From Pontiella sulfatireligans (lineage in GTDB: Bacteria; Verrucomicrobiota; Kiritimatiellia; Kiritimatiellales; Pontiellaceae), in NCBI RefSeq assembly GCF_900890705.1, contig NZ_CAAHFH010000002.1, forward strand, positions 1,612,001-1,676,000: a stretch of 64,000 bases of DNA. Reading direction: 5' to 3'. This document shows positions 8,554-17,179 of the stretch, piece by piece. Within the stretch, counting starts at the first letter, position 1; each line of letters starts with the position of its first letter. Under the pieces are notes generated by a model. It saw nothing but the letters and a program-made list of their open reading frames with translations, was not told where the DNA came from and did not search any database. Position numbers and translations under genes: made by a program.

Positions 8554-9438
8554 TTATGCCACTACAGGCTCCAGCTTTTCGGCCACGATGTAATCATAGG
8601 CTTTCTGAGCCTGCTGCCCCGCAGTCACGAGCATGGACGGATCGGCTTTGAGCCGTTCCAACCAGCCTTTGAGATAGGCCGCGGAGTTGTCTTCGACCTC
8701 GGGCAGGATACCGCAATGCCCGCAAAGGAATGCCGCGCCCATTTCGGCAACGAGCTCCTCCTTGGAATATTCATGCGACCCAAAACGCACCACGTCCGTC
8801 ACCCCTTTTCGCGCGAGGCGCGATTGATGACCTGTGCTGTGAAGGATTTCATGGAAGCAGGTCGCAAAAAATGCCTCGTCACTCAGAAACATTTCCTGCG
8901 GCGGCATATGCACAGTGTCCGTCAACGGATTGTACGCAGCGTATGTCCGACCGTATTCAATCGTTGGCTTGTTCGGCATATGCTCGATCAGCTGCTCAGC
9001 TTCAGTTATGGGACAAATATCCCGATCCGGTTTTTCGAGCTTTGGAATCTTCCCTTCCGGAATGCCCTCGCACTGCGCCACATTGAATACATGGTAGTAG
9101 CGAAGCATCGCATAGCCCTTATTATCAGGATCATTGCTCGCTTCGTCCGGTTCCACGAATTTCCAGAAGACCACCGGCATTGAGTGTTCGCCCTTGCGTA
9201 CTTTGCCGCCCAGCTGATTCGCCTGCTTCATGGTCAGAAAATACGGCTGTGCATAGCCCATCATATGCAACAGGAAGGCATTGACGCCCCGGTATGGTTT
9301 CCGGCTGATGAGGTTTTGCGGTCGCGCATCCTGCGACACCCAAGGCTTGCGCCAGGGCAACGACCCGGTTGCGGCAATCCTCTCGATCATCTTCTGCGTA
9401 ATCATTTCATTGATCTTGTTTCGTGCGTTCTTCTTCAT
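8554..9438 (-). CDS. ardC: ArdC-like antirestriction protein
   Basis: 294 residues with the two-part ArdC layout: an N-terminal ssDNA-binding domain (MIERIAATGSLPWRKPW..., about residues 1-130) and a C-terminal zincin-like metallopeptidase domain with FHEILHSTGH (about residue 195). ArdC-type proteins of plasmids and integrative elements protect incoming DNA from host restriction. The gene is intact. It lies downstream of the minus-strand terminator at 9452-9478 and shares the island with the integrase, suggesting a remnant of a conjugative or mobilisable element. Confidence 0.85.
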   Translation of the reverse strand: MKKNARNKINEMITQKMIERIAATGSLPWRKPWVSQDARPQNLISRKPYRGVNAFLLHMMGYAQPYFLTMKQANQLGGKVRKGEHSMPVVFWKFVEPDEASNDPDNKGYAMLRYYHVFNVAQCEGIPEGKIPKLEKPDRDICPITEAEQLIEHMPNKPTIEYGRTYAAYNPLTDTVHMPPQEMFLSDEAFFATCFHEILHSTGHQSRLARKGVTDVVRFGSHEYSKEELVAEMGAAFLCGHCGILPEVEDNSAAYLKGWLERLKADPSMLVTAGQQAQKAYDYIVAEKLEPVVA

Positions 9439-9441
9439 GGT

Positions 9442-11217
9442 TTATCTCCAATAAAAAAGCCGCCCCGAAGGACGGCTTGGTTCATCATTAAAAGAGCAAA
9501 GCCTTATGACTCCGCCCCGTTCATTATTTCTTCGTACTCTGCTTCCTCCATTGGGAAGGCCTCGTATGGTAGTTCCTCCAGATACCGCTCGGCGGCCAGC
9601 TGAGACGTGCGCTTGACGAGCGCGGATTTCCTGCCGGATATTTTCCAGCCATGCGCCCGAAGCGCATCGCGGTACTGATCCAGCGTCTCCATCTTGCGCC
9701 ACGAGATTCCAAACCTTGGAATCCCCTCCTTGCGCAACCGCGCCGACGACTGCAGCGCATTGACCCGTTGCAGATAGCGGATATTGGAAAACCGCAGCGA
9801 CACCTGCTCGCAATCCAGGATTTCCTGCACCTGCGACACCGGCATGGTGAAGCAATAGTCGCCGCCCGTCGCCCGGTACTTTCGAGCAAACTCGGTAGGG
9901 TCCGTTGAGCAGGGACTCAAAACGCTTCCAGCCCATGCCGTCGCGCTTTCGCGATCGACGGTTGAGCCAGTAGCGCCAGATATGCAGGGTGTGGCAACGA
10001 TATGCTCCTATGGAGTCGGAGTTGGTGGTGATGCCGTAGTAGGCATAGTGTCCCTGCAACTTCTGGCAGAGTTTTGAATGCTGCCACCCCACGGGTTTAT
10101 GTCGGTTTTTCTTGCACCACTCGTGCATCTTTTTCAGTCCCGCCCGCATCTTCTGCGAACTGGTTTTCTTCTTGAGTGCATACCCGCCTTTTTTCGTCTT
10201 CCCCCAGTAGTGGGTGAAGCCTAGAAAGTCGAACGTCTCCGGTTTCCTTCCGCTATCCCATGGATGGCAAAAATCAACTAATTTGGTTTTGTCCGGATGG
10301 ATCTGCAATCCGTATTTTTCAAACCGCTTCGGCAATACATTCAAGAACCGCTGTGCGTCATCCAACCGATCAAAGACCGCCACGAAATCATCGGCGAACC
10401 GAATCAGGTGGGCAGTACCGTTCAATGCGGGCTTCACGTCATTCTCGAACCAGAGATCCAAGACGTTATGAAGGTAGATGTTGCTCAGGATCGGTGAAAT
10501 GACTCCGCCTTGCGGCGTCCCCTCGTCGCTGACGATGAGCGTCCCTTCGTCCAGTGCCCCCGCGCGCAGCCACTTGGCTATCAGGCGCAGTACAACTGAG
10601 TCGTTTACTCGTTTGCGGAGAAGCTCTTTGAGTTGAGCATGGGGAATGGTGTCAAAATATTTCCTGACATCCACATCCACCACCCAGCCACCATTGACCT
10701 CCTTCAGGCAGATGCGCAAAGCGTCCAGAGCCTGATGAGGAGATCGGCGCGGTCGAAAGCCGTAGGAGCAATCCATAAAATCTGTTTCACAGATGGGCTC
10801 CAGCAGCATCGCAACCGCTCGCTGCAACACTTTATCCTCAAAGGTGGGTATGCTGATCGGGCGCGTCTCCCTTTCGTTCTTGGGAATGTGCACCCGTCGG
10901 GTCGGCGACGACCGATAGCGCCCACTCTTGGCACGCTCCAGCAAGTCCGCCAGATTCGCATCAAGATTATGCGCATATTCCTCCGCCGTCACCCCGTCGA
11001 TGCCTGTTGCGCTGTCTTTTCGTATTCTCGAAAAGGCCTCATGCATCCACAGCATATCCAGATGTTGGTTCAGTGTTGTCAACGGGCTGTCCGTATGTCG
11101 CTCCGCTATGCTTGCAATGTGCTGTTGCCGCGTTCGCACGCTGGTTAGCGGCCGGTTCTCCGCCGCGTGTCGGCCAACAACACCATCATATTCCGGTCGT
11201 GCCCCTTGGCTACTCAC
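9442..11217 (-). CDS. ltrA: Group II intron reverse transcriptase/maturase, C-terminus replaced
   Basis: Reverse transcriptase of the group II intron-encoded protein family. Starting at GTG 11217 it has the typical RPLTSVRTRQ N-terminus, RT blocks (GIDGVTAEEY, DVDVRKYFDTIPH, GTPQGGVISPILSNIYLH), an active site RFADDFV (Phe for the usual Tyr of YADD), and a maturase X domain ending RKRDGMGWKRFESLL. After that point (about 9906) the frame runs into unrelated DNA and stops at 9442, giving a chimeric 591-residue frame; the normal last 20 or so residues are missing. It is probably not a working retroelement because the intron 3' end is gone. Confidence 0.8.
   Translation of the reverse strand: MSSQGARPEYDGVVGRHAAENRPLTSVRTRQQHIASIAERHTDSPLTTLNQHLDMLWMHEAFSRIRKDSATGIDGVTAEEYAHNLDANLADLLERAKSGRYRSSPTRRVHIPKNERETRPISIPTFEDKVLQRAVAMLLEPICETDFMDCSYGFRPRRSPHQALDALRICLKEVNGGWVVDVDVRKYFDTIPHAQLKELLRKRVNDSVVLRLIAKWLRAGALDEGTLIVSDEGTPQGGVISPILSNIYLHNVLDLWFENDVKPALNGTAHLIRFADDFVAVFDRLDDAQRFLNVLPKRFEKYGLQIHPDKTKLVDFCHPWDSGRKPETFDFLGFTHYWGKTKKGGYALKKKTSSQKMRAGLKKMHEWCKKNRHKPVGWQHSKLCQKLQGHYAYYGITTNSDSIGAYRCHTLHIWRYWLNRRSRKRDGMGWKRFESLLNGPYRVCSKVPGDGRRLLLHHAGVAGAGNPGLRAGVAAVFQYPLSATGQCAAVVGAVAQGGDSKVWNLVAQDGDAGSVPRCASGAWLENIRQEIRARQAHVSAGRRAVSGGTTIRGLPNGGSRVRRNNERGGVIRLCSFNDEPSRPSGRLFYWR
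9452..9478 (-). terminator. Rho-independent terminator
   Basis: Minus strand: AAGCCG...CGGCTT stem with a TTCG-containing loop, followed by TTTTTT. It closes the interrupted gene ending at 9504 and lies just upstream of the ArdC-like start. Confidence 0.75.
9504..9905 (-). pseudogene. Remnant of an unrecognised gene downstream of the intron
   Basis: An open frame of about 133 codons (TEFARKYRATGGDYCF... to ...EEIMNGAES) has coding-like composition and ends at a good terminator. It has no start of its own before the intron junction and no recognised family. It is probably the 3' part of a gene whose 5' part was lost when the intron and flanking DNA were rearranged. Confidence 0.45.
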
Positions 11218-11509
11218 AGGCTTCTCCCGAGAAGAGTTTCCCTGCTTTCAAACGCTACTATGAGCCGACTAAGACGACCTGCAATTTCTCCATCCCGACG
11301 TTCTTGCCTCAAGCTTGAACGGCGGTACCCCGACTTCTTTCCCTGTTTCGCTGCCGCAGGAAGGGAAAAGACCTCCCGCAACCCGGGACGTTGTTCAACC
11401 GGTCTCATCCCATTCCGGTATTTCCAGCCGAGGAGAGGCAGGCCCTCACAGGTTCCCAGGATACCCCAATACACTTCTGCCCCGCTCGTAGATCCCGGTC
11501 TGGCCGCAC
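9906..11509 (-). mobile_element. 3'-truncated group II intron
   Basis: The minus strand from 11509 begins GTGCGGCCAGACCGGG, a group II-type 5' end, followed by about 290 bases of probable ribozyme domains I-III and then the maturase gene. The sequence breaks off inside the maturase C-terminus at about 9906, so domains V/VI are absent and splicing should be impossible. The 5' boundary is a motif-based estimate; the 3' break is placed where maturase homology ends. Confidence 0.6.
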
Positions 11510-12565
11510 GCTCCATAGCCATGGCGTTACGTGCGATGTTGTCCTCCCTAACACGAACAGGAAGACCCTGACAATCTACAAAATTTCGAGATTCATTCAC
11601 GCAGCTTAAGTGCTCGCTCCATACGCTTCGTGCCGCGCTTACGCAACGACTACGCAATGTTCGCTTCCGGCTGGCAGCCAACCTTTGCCGGGCGGGAGTG
11701 GTTACCCGCTGGGTATCAATTGTATCTTTCATCATGTTTTAGGTTTCATTAATCCCGACACACTGGATTTATCCTGTCGCCACGTGTGCTTCGTGGTTAG
11801 AAAACTGCGGTTGCAAATTGGCGTGATTAGCGGTCAAAAATCTTCTGTGTAGTCGGTGTTTTCCGTGGTTTATAGAATTCGTAACGGTCGCTACTGAGAT
11901 CGCTCCTCTCGACGGGGAACGTGAGTACAAGACAAGGTTCAGCAAAGCCGTAAACCTCAAAGCGAATCCACTGTGTTCAGCCGGATTCCGGCATCAGTTC
12001 CTTCGCAATAAACCCGTTTAAGCAAGTTGCTCTAAATAGATTTCAATCGAATAGTTTTCATATGGGAGGGGGATCACGAATGGCGCAAATCTGCGCGAAT
12101 ATTTTCACCACCCGCTGCCGCTTGAGTGACATCCGAGCAAGGCAGAGGGGGGAGTTTTTACCACTAATGGGTCACTGATTTTTCGGCGACGCAATAGCTG
12201 CCGGATCGGTATTGGTTCAGTAGCGGTAGCATTTAGCTAATCGCAAAATGGAAGGAATTAACGGTGTGGGCAAAGCCCACAACCCTGCACGCAGGGAAGG
12301 ATTTGAAACAGCTCGGTCACTCGCAAACCGGTTTGCAGACGGATGACCTGCTTCAAATCAGTTCCGTTTATTCCCTAGGCTTCGATTAGAAGCCCTCTTA
12401 TATGGACCGAGAAAACACCTCCCGCCGCCATTGGCGAAAGCGGCAAATCAGCGTGAATTAGTGGTCAAAAATCTCTCGGTTGTTTTTGTGATTTCTGTGC
12501 CTTTTCGTGGCCAAAAATATTTCATCCCAGTTAGGAATGAAAAAGAGTGAGGGCATTTTCGCCAC
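11510..12565. other. Gene-poor stretch upstream of the intron
   Basis: No frame is supported by a start site or product. A minus-strand frame from 11735 runs into the intron and may be the disrupted 5' exon, but it is Arg/Ser-rich and unconvincing. The notable content is a set of palindromes at 12267-12359. Confidence 0.4.
12267..12359. repeat. Cluster of palindromes with a 60-base cruciform
   Basis: GTGGGCAAAGCCCAC and CCCTGCACGCAGGG are followed by an extended dyad at 12300-12359. Its outer arms GATTTGAA/TTCAAATC and CAG/CTG share one centre with the perfect inner palindrome GCAAACCGGTTTGC. It could be a replication or transfer origin, a recombination site or a structured RNA; nothing in the sequence decides. 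Confidence 0.5.
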
Positions 12566-12748
12566 TCACTCTTGTTGGTATGTCTCGCGGTATTCCTGCC
12601 AAAAATCGCGCTGCCTGAGGGCTTCGATTTCATCTCGAACTGCCGTCAGAATCCAGGACACATCCGTCCGGATATCACGCAAATGGCCTTCCATCGCCGC
12701 AAGTTGTTCTTCGAGTGCATAGGGGGCACCCTGTTTATCTGCTTCCAT
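12566..12748 (-). CDS. Small acidic coiled-coil-like hypothetical protein
   Basis: 60 residues from ATG 12748, rich in Glu, Gln, Asp and Leu (EEQLAAMEGHLRDIRTDVSW, then a second helical stretch), consistent with a short amphipathic helical pair. The ribosome site is weak. No family is recognised; the island context suggests mobile-element cargo. Confidence 0.35.
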   Translation of the reverse strand: MEADKQGAPYALEEQLAAMEGHLRDIRTDVSWILTAVRDEIEALRQRDFWQEYRETYQQE

Positions 12749-12751
12749 CAC

Positions 12752-13252
12752 TACTCAAAAGTGGTTGCAGTTTATAAATTTTTCGGACTGTCACTAAATT
12801 CTATGTATGTATTACTATCCCACACTCTTTGTTACGTACTCGACAAACACACCGCCTCAGAGAATATCATCCATCCGCCCCCCCCCTCTATCACCTCAAC
12901 AGGGGACGAAGGAAACAGAGGTTCGTATTCCTGTCCCCAACGGTATCCTATCGGGATAAACAGGGGATTAGTGAGGCGGAGAATGGAGAGAAAACGGAGA
13001 ATATCGAGGGAACCTCCGGTCAAAAACCGCAACAAGGCAAAATTCACGGCACGAGAAAAACAGAGAATGCGCGTTTTATTGGTGTAAACGCTCGTAAAAA
13101 TCAAAAGGCGAACCCGGAACGAGTTCGCCTTAAGAATATTTGGTGCACCGAGGGGGATGGAATGGCGAACCGATTCTCCGTTCGCCACATCCCCGCAGGT
13201 ACCATTGGGGATAGAAATACAAAAAGAAAAAATCGGCTCTTCGCTACTTTGA
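12752..13252. other. Non-coding stretch with two related hairpins
   Basis: No supported gene. It contains a nine-C run and the paired hairpins at 13105-13194 just upstream of the truncated transposase. Confidence 0.4.
13105..13194. repeat. Two related GGCGAAC...GTTCGCC hairpins
   Basis: Hairpin 1 (13105-13131) has perfect nine-base arms AAGGCGAAC/GTTCGCCTT. Hairpin 2 (13153-13194) has TGGCGAAC/GTTCGCCA with an outer GGGGATG/CATCCCC stem and a three-base bulge, 15 pairs in all. Both loops are nine bases. The shared stem core suggests duplicated structural elements or transposon-end structures. Confidence 0.5.
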
Positions 13253-14080
13253 ATGGATAGGCATGTTAAATTGGGAGGCATGAATACTCCTGAGAAACTG
13301 TTTCATACGCTGTTGGGGCTTGGTGATGACTGGGAAATCACCGAGCTGGAATTCGATAAAGACTCTGGTGAAGTGCGGTTGCGGATCCATGAACTCTCCG
13401 GCCTTCTATCGCAACAACGCTGCCCTGATGATGGTGATAAAACCGATTTTTATGATCATGGCCGCGAGCGGGAGTGGCGCCATTTGAATGTCTTTGAGCA
13501 CAAGTGCTACATCCAATCACGGCTACCCAGAATGCGCTGTAAAACATGCGGGAAGATTTTTCAGACGAAAGCTCCATGGGAAGGACTGAGCCTTCAGTTT
13601 ACGGCTGCATTCGAATCCATGAGCTTGTTGCTGATGCGCGAAATGCCGGTTAAAAAGGCGGCGGAATTCATTCATGAAACAGACACGCGGTTGTGGCGCA
13701 TCCTGGCCCGGCATGTCGCAATGGCCTACAAGCAACTCGACTTCAGCGAAACGACATGTGTCGGGGTGGATGAGCTTGCCTGCCGCAAAGGCCACAACTA
13801 TGTGACCATCTTTGCCGACTTGGTGGCCAAGCGGGTGCTGTATTCCGTTCCCGGAAAGGACTCATCAACATGGAAGGCATTCGTTCAGGAACTGGAGAAA
13901 CACTCTGCAAAAGCGGCACAAATCGAGTGCGTGAGCATGGATATGTCGGGATCGTTCAAAAAAGGCGTTGCTGAAACCTGCCCGCAGGCCGAGGTGGTTT
14001 TTGACAAGTATGATGCCCGTCTGCAGTTGTTGGCCTATCAGGTGCTGCTCGGCGGGTTACACAAGCTGCCAGCGGCATAA
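13253..14080 (+). CDS. ISL3-family transposase, C-terminally truncated
   Basis: 275 residues. It begins with an N-terminal helix, then MRCKTCGKIFQTKAPWEG (the zinc-finger-like segment of ISL3 transposases), a helix-turn-helix region and the first catalytic Asp in CVGVDELACRKGHNYVTI; a second Asp is in VSMDMSGSFKKG. Homology ends near VVFDKY (about residue 252), where family members continue another 150 residues or so with the third acidic residue, so the element is dead. Start: ATG 13253, or the in-frame ATG 13280 behind GGGAGG at very short spacing. Its truncated end abuts a decayed regulator gene. Confidence 0.75.
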   Translation: MDRHVKLGGMNTPEKLFHTLLGLGDDWEITELEFDKDSGEVRLRIHELSGLLSQQRCPDDGDKTDFYDHGREREWRHLNVFEHKCYIQSRLPRMRCKTCGKIFQTKAPWEGLSLQFTAAFESMSLLLMREMPVKKAAEFIHETDTRLWRILARHVAMAYKQLDFSETTCVGVDELACRKGHNYVTIFADLVAKRVLYSVPGKDSSTWKAFVQELEKHSAKAAQIECVSMDMSGSFKKGVAETCPQAEVVFDKYDARLQLLAYQVLLGGLHKLPAA

Positions 14081-14109
14081 AGATGCGAAATTGACCGACG
14101 ATTTGTATT

Positions 14110-14960
14110 TTGATCAGACTGACCGATCCGGACTCCATCAACAGCCCGAAAATTCAGAGCGGGCTGATCGGCTTGTTCGTTCAAGAATTCCTTTCCAGCT
14201 TCCACACCGGCCTGATGATTGAGCTCGAACAGGGGCTGATGGAACAGGGCAAGCTGCTCAGCGTCAATTTTCCCCACAGCGACCCGGAACGCGAAATCAA
14301 CCTGCTACGCACCCTGGCACGGCAACGGCTCGAAGCGCTAATCTATTTCACTTCCCCGCTGGTCGTCAGTTCCGAAACGCACACCCGCACTGTGGCCAGC
14401 TGGATCAACCGCTATGTTGAAAGAAGGCACCCAGGTACTCTTTGCCGACCTCTGCCCGCCGGGCTTCGAAAGCCGCCTGATCTCGCTGGACAATACCCTT
14501 GCAGGAACCATGCTCACCAATAAGCTGATTGAGCGCGGACACAAAAAGATCGCCTTCTTTGGCCCCACCCACCTGCCCTCCACCAGCAATCGATTGACCG
14601 GACATTACAAAGCGATTAAAAAAGCGGGGCTCCCCATCAACGACGACTGGCACATGGACGTGCGGATCATGGATGAGCGAAGGCTGGGAGAAGCAGATCG
14701 AAAAGCATATTCGAAAAATGCTTACGCTCTATCCAGACCTGACCGGTTTCGTCGTCTCCACCCAGGCCACCGCCGAGGCCGTCTACAAGGTACTCAAAGA
14801 ACTACCCGACCGGGAATTCTCAGCAGAGGAGTCGATTGCCTCGCTGCTGGAAACTGCCACTCCGCCATTCGAGGCGCTGGCCTGGGTTCTAATTCCCGGC
14901 AAGGAAATGGGGCAGAAAGCGCGCGAAATTCTGCTCGCAGACCACCCCGCCGACTACTAA
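14110..14960 (+). pseudogene. Decayed GntR/LacI-type regulator lacking its DNA-binding domain
   Basis: The translation aligns along its length with the effector-binding part of the regulator at 29522-30619, but in three successive frames. Frame 1 (from 14110) covers IQSGLIGLF... to the WINRYVE region; frame 2 (from about 14414) covers the VLFADLCPPGFESRL to MDERRLG region; frame 3 (from about 14673) covers EKQIEKHIRK to LADHPADY. Two frameshifts and the missing winged-helix region, replaced by the truncated transposase, make it non-functional. It probably once controlled the neighbouring URO-D/desaturase/isomerase genes. Confidence 0.8.
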
Positions 14961-14995
14961 CCCGGCCACATCAAAATTAAGCCCACCTTCGGGGA

Positions 14996-15040
14996 ATAAA
15001 CCGGCGATGCCGGTTTATATATTTTCCAATCATTGGAAAA
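14996..15040 (+). terminator. Terminator hairpin plus TTTTCCAAT/ATTGGAAAA palindrome
   Basis: ATAAACCGGC-GAT-GCCGGTTTAT is a perfect ten-base stem followed by a T-rich run on the plus strand. Directly after it, 15022-15040 is the perfect 19-base palindrome TTTTCCAATCATTGGAAAA, a member of the dispersed palindrome family. Together they separate the convergent regulator remnant and URO-D gene. Confidence 0.6.
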
Positions 15041-15052
15041 ATCTGTGCGGCT

Positions 15053-16105
15053 CTATGCAATCGAGCGGTGTTCGCGGACGCCGTCGCACATGGCGATCCA
15101 GTTGGCCGGCTCGGTGTAGTCAGAAATCTGGTTGCCGGTGCCGATAGCGATGCCGCCATGGCCTTCGATCTTCGGCAGCAGATCACGGACATACTGCTTT
15201 ACCTCTTCCGGCGTATTGAGCGTCATGATGTTCATCTCAATGCCGCCGAAGTTACCGATACGATCGCCATACCGATCAACCCAGACGTCGAACGTGTCGA
15301 TAGCGTCTTCGTTGGAGTGCTTGGCATCGATGCCAACCTCGTCGATCAGGTCGTCCATTACGTCGTAAATTTTCCCGCAGGAGTGCAGCAGGAACGGCTT
15401 GTCGTATGAATGAACCAGATCAACAATCCGTTTGTACTGCGGCAAGGCATGCTCACGGATGGTGTCCGGTTGAAGTAGAGTGGACGACTTAAACCCGAGG
15501 TCATCACCAAAGCGGCAGACGGCGAAGCAGTCAACATAGTTTTCCAGCACCCACTTCCAGAGCGCGAACTGCAGGTCGCCCGCCTTTTTCCAAAGTTCGG
15601 AAAAAACCTCCGGCTCATCCGCCTGCAGGAAAACCAACTCCTGAAACGGAACAAAGTCCTGCATGTTTTCAAACAGCCCATTGCCCACGCCGCCAACGGC
15701 CTTCATGCCCGCGGGCAATGCGGCGCGTAGCGCCTCAAAATGATCCTGAAATAACCGGACATACTCCTGCGGTTTTTCCAACCATGGGAACGCCTCCAGA
15801 TCCGCCATCGTTTCAACCAACGGCGATCCGTGCCCAAGCAGACCGTTGCCCTGCTGAATGAGCATGCAGGAGGACATTTCAAAAGGGATGCAGTCGTAGC
15901 CATGCTCAACCGCAAACGAACAAATCCGGCGATAGCCTTCGGTTTTATCCGCCAAGTCACCGTCAAGCAGACTGCGAATATCCTGCCCGGTCATGGTTTC
16001 CATCACACCAATGTCGAAACCATGCTCATAAAGCGGCAGGCGCTTTGCTTCGCGGTTATAGGCGGCGTCAACAATGTGTGTGTAATCCGGCTCAAATTTT
16101 TTCAT
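15053..16105 (-). CDS. Uroporphyrinogen decarboxylase-like (URO-D/MtaA-type) protein
   Basis: 350-residue TIM-barrel protein, strongly similar along its length to the protein at 2519-3577 (shared PLYEHG, PFQELxFLQxDEPEV, FRxDDLGFxSSTLxQPD-like blocks). It has the same LLHSCGKIYDVMDDL site that resembles the His-x-Cys zinc motif of corrinoid-linked methyltransferases. No signal peptide. An AAGGGA ribosome site precedes ATG 16105. It is the last gene of the operon isomerase - desaturase (broken) - URO-D. The cellular reaction is not known. Confidence 0.8.
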   Translation of the reverse strand: MKKFEPDYTHIVDAAYNREAKRLPLYEHGFDIGVMETMTGQDIRSLLDGDLADKTEGYRRICSFAVEHGYDCIPFEMSSCMLIQQGNGLLGHGSPLVETMADLEAFPWLEKPQEYVRLFQDHFEALRAALPAGMKAVGGVGNGLFENMQDFVPFQELVFLQADEPEVFSELWKKAGDLQFALWKWVLENYVDCFAVCRFGDDLGFKSSTLLQPDTIREHALPQYKRIVDLVHSYDKPFLLHSCGKIYDVMDDLIDEVGIDAKHSNEDAIDTFDVWVDRYGDRIGNFGGIEMNIMTLNTPEEVKQYVRDLLPKIEGHGGIAIGTGNQISDYTEPANWIAMCDGVREHRSIA

Positions 16106-16133
16106 TATCGTTTCCCTTAATTAGTTCTAAGTA

Positions 16134-17178
16134 TTATTTATACGCCACGAACTCGTTGTTCTGGCGAACATCCTTTTCTTTGGCAATAGCGAACATTTCA
16201 CACCAGCAGTTAATCATGCTTAGCGGCTCCGGCAGGTCGTGCCGTAACAGCTTGTGCAGCTTCGGCAGGTTGCGCGAAGGAATCGTCGGATAGATGTGAT
16301 GATCGATATGGTCATCCAGTCCCCAATAAATCAAATGGACCAGCGGGCCGACCTTAACCGAACGTGTGCAAAGACGCTGATCATTCACATTATAGAGTCG
16401 GGCGATGTGCTCCGTATTGTGCCACAGCCCCTCGATCGGCGAACCGATCTGCCAGGCGATGGTAATGAACGCGAGAAGCTCCCAGCGACCCAATACAATC
16501 GCCACAACAACAATGGCGATTGTGGAATAGCAGGATTCCGGCTGATTCTCGTCGAATGGCGGCAATCTCCCTGTCGGAGCAGTGGTCGCGCATCATGCGG
16601 TCTTTCTTTCCGGCTATACGCCGGACCTGTATCAAAACATCATTAAACAGGGTCTTGATGGCTCCGAAAACCAACAGGGACTGTATACAGTGCACGATGG
16701 GCCCTCGGACGAATTTTGTATCAAACACCTCCGGCCAGTCGGTTTCCGGATCGATACCGCGCACCATCGTGTAGCGGTGGTGTAACTGGTGCGATTTGCG
16801 GGCATAGGTCGGACTGTTCCACATCAGCGTCTGGACCAGATAAAAGAACGGCTCGGCAAACCAGTCAACGTTTTTTCCAAACACCATCTTATGCTGCTGC
16901 TCGTGACCGATCGCCACCCAGAAGCCATAAAAGAAATAGTAACCGTAAAGCGGAATAATCGCCAGCCACAGGCTGTGTCTTGCGACCCAAAAGGTTGCCG
17001 CAGCGGTCAGCGCCAAAAATGACACAAAAATCCCGACCCGCCACAGGCCGTTCAATGTGCTGCGCTCCGACAGCTGTTTGACAACCTCCTTGTCCACATC
17101 CATTCGTTTCCAGTTGCGCCCCTCGGGATTCCATTCAAATTCCGATAATTCATCGCGCGGTGTAAATTTCAAATTCAT
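16134..17178 (-). pseudogene. Membrane fatty-acid desaturase, frameshifted
   Basis: Two overlapping frames together make one di-iron membrane desaturase. The first (ATG 17178, GGGAGG ribosome site) carries transmembrane spans and the histidine boxes GHEQQH and HQLHHRY, and runs in register to about DREIAAI. The second continues with PPFDENQPES, two more hydrophobic spans and the last box DDHIDHHIYPTIP to the stop at 16134. The frame changes near 16555-16565, so the protein would be cut before its third histidine box unless this is a sequencing error. The substrate may be a lipid or a carotenoid-like molecule. Confidence 0.75.
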
Positions 17179-17179
17179 T

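Noticed and set aside
11214-11735. 173-residue minus-strand frame upstream of the maturase
   Set aside because: It spans the predicted intron 5' boundary and ribozyme domains; the Arg/Ser-rich translation fits non-coding RNA.
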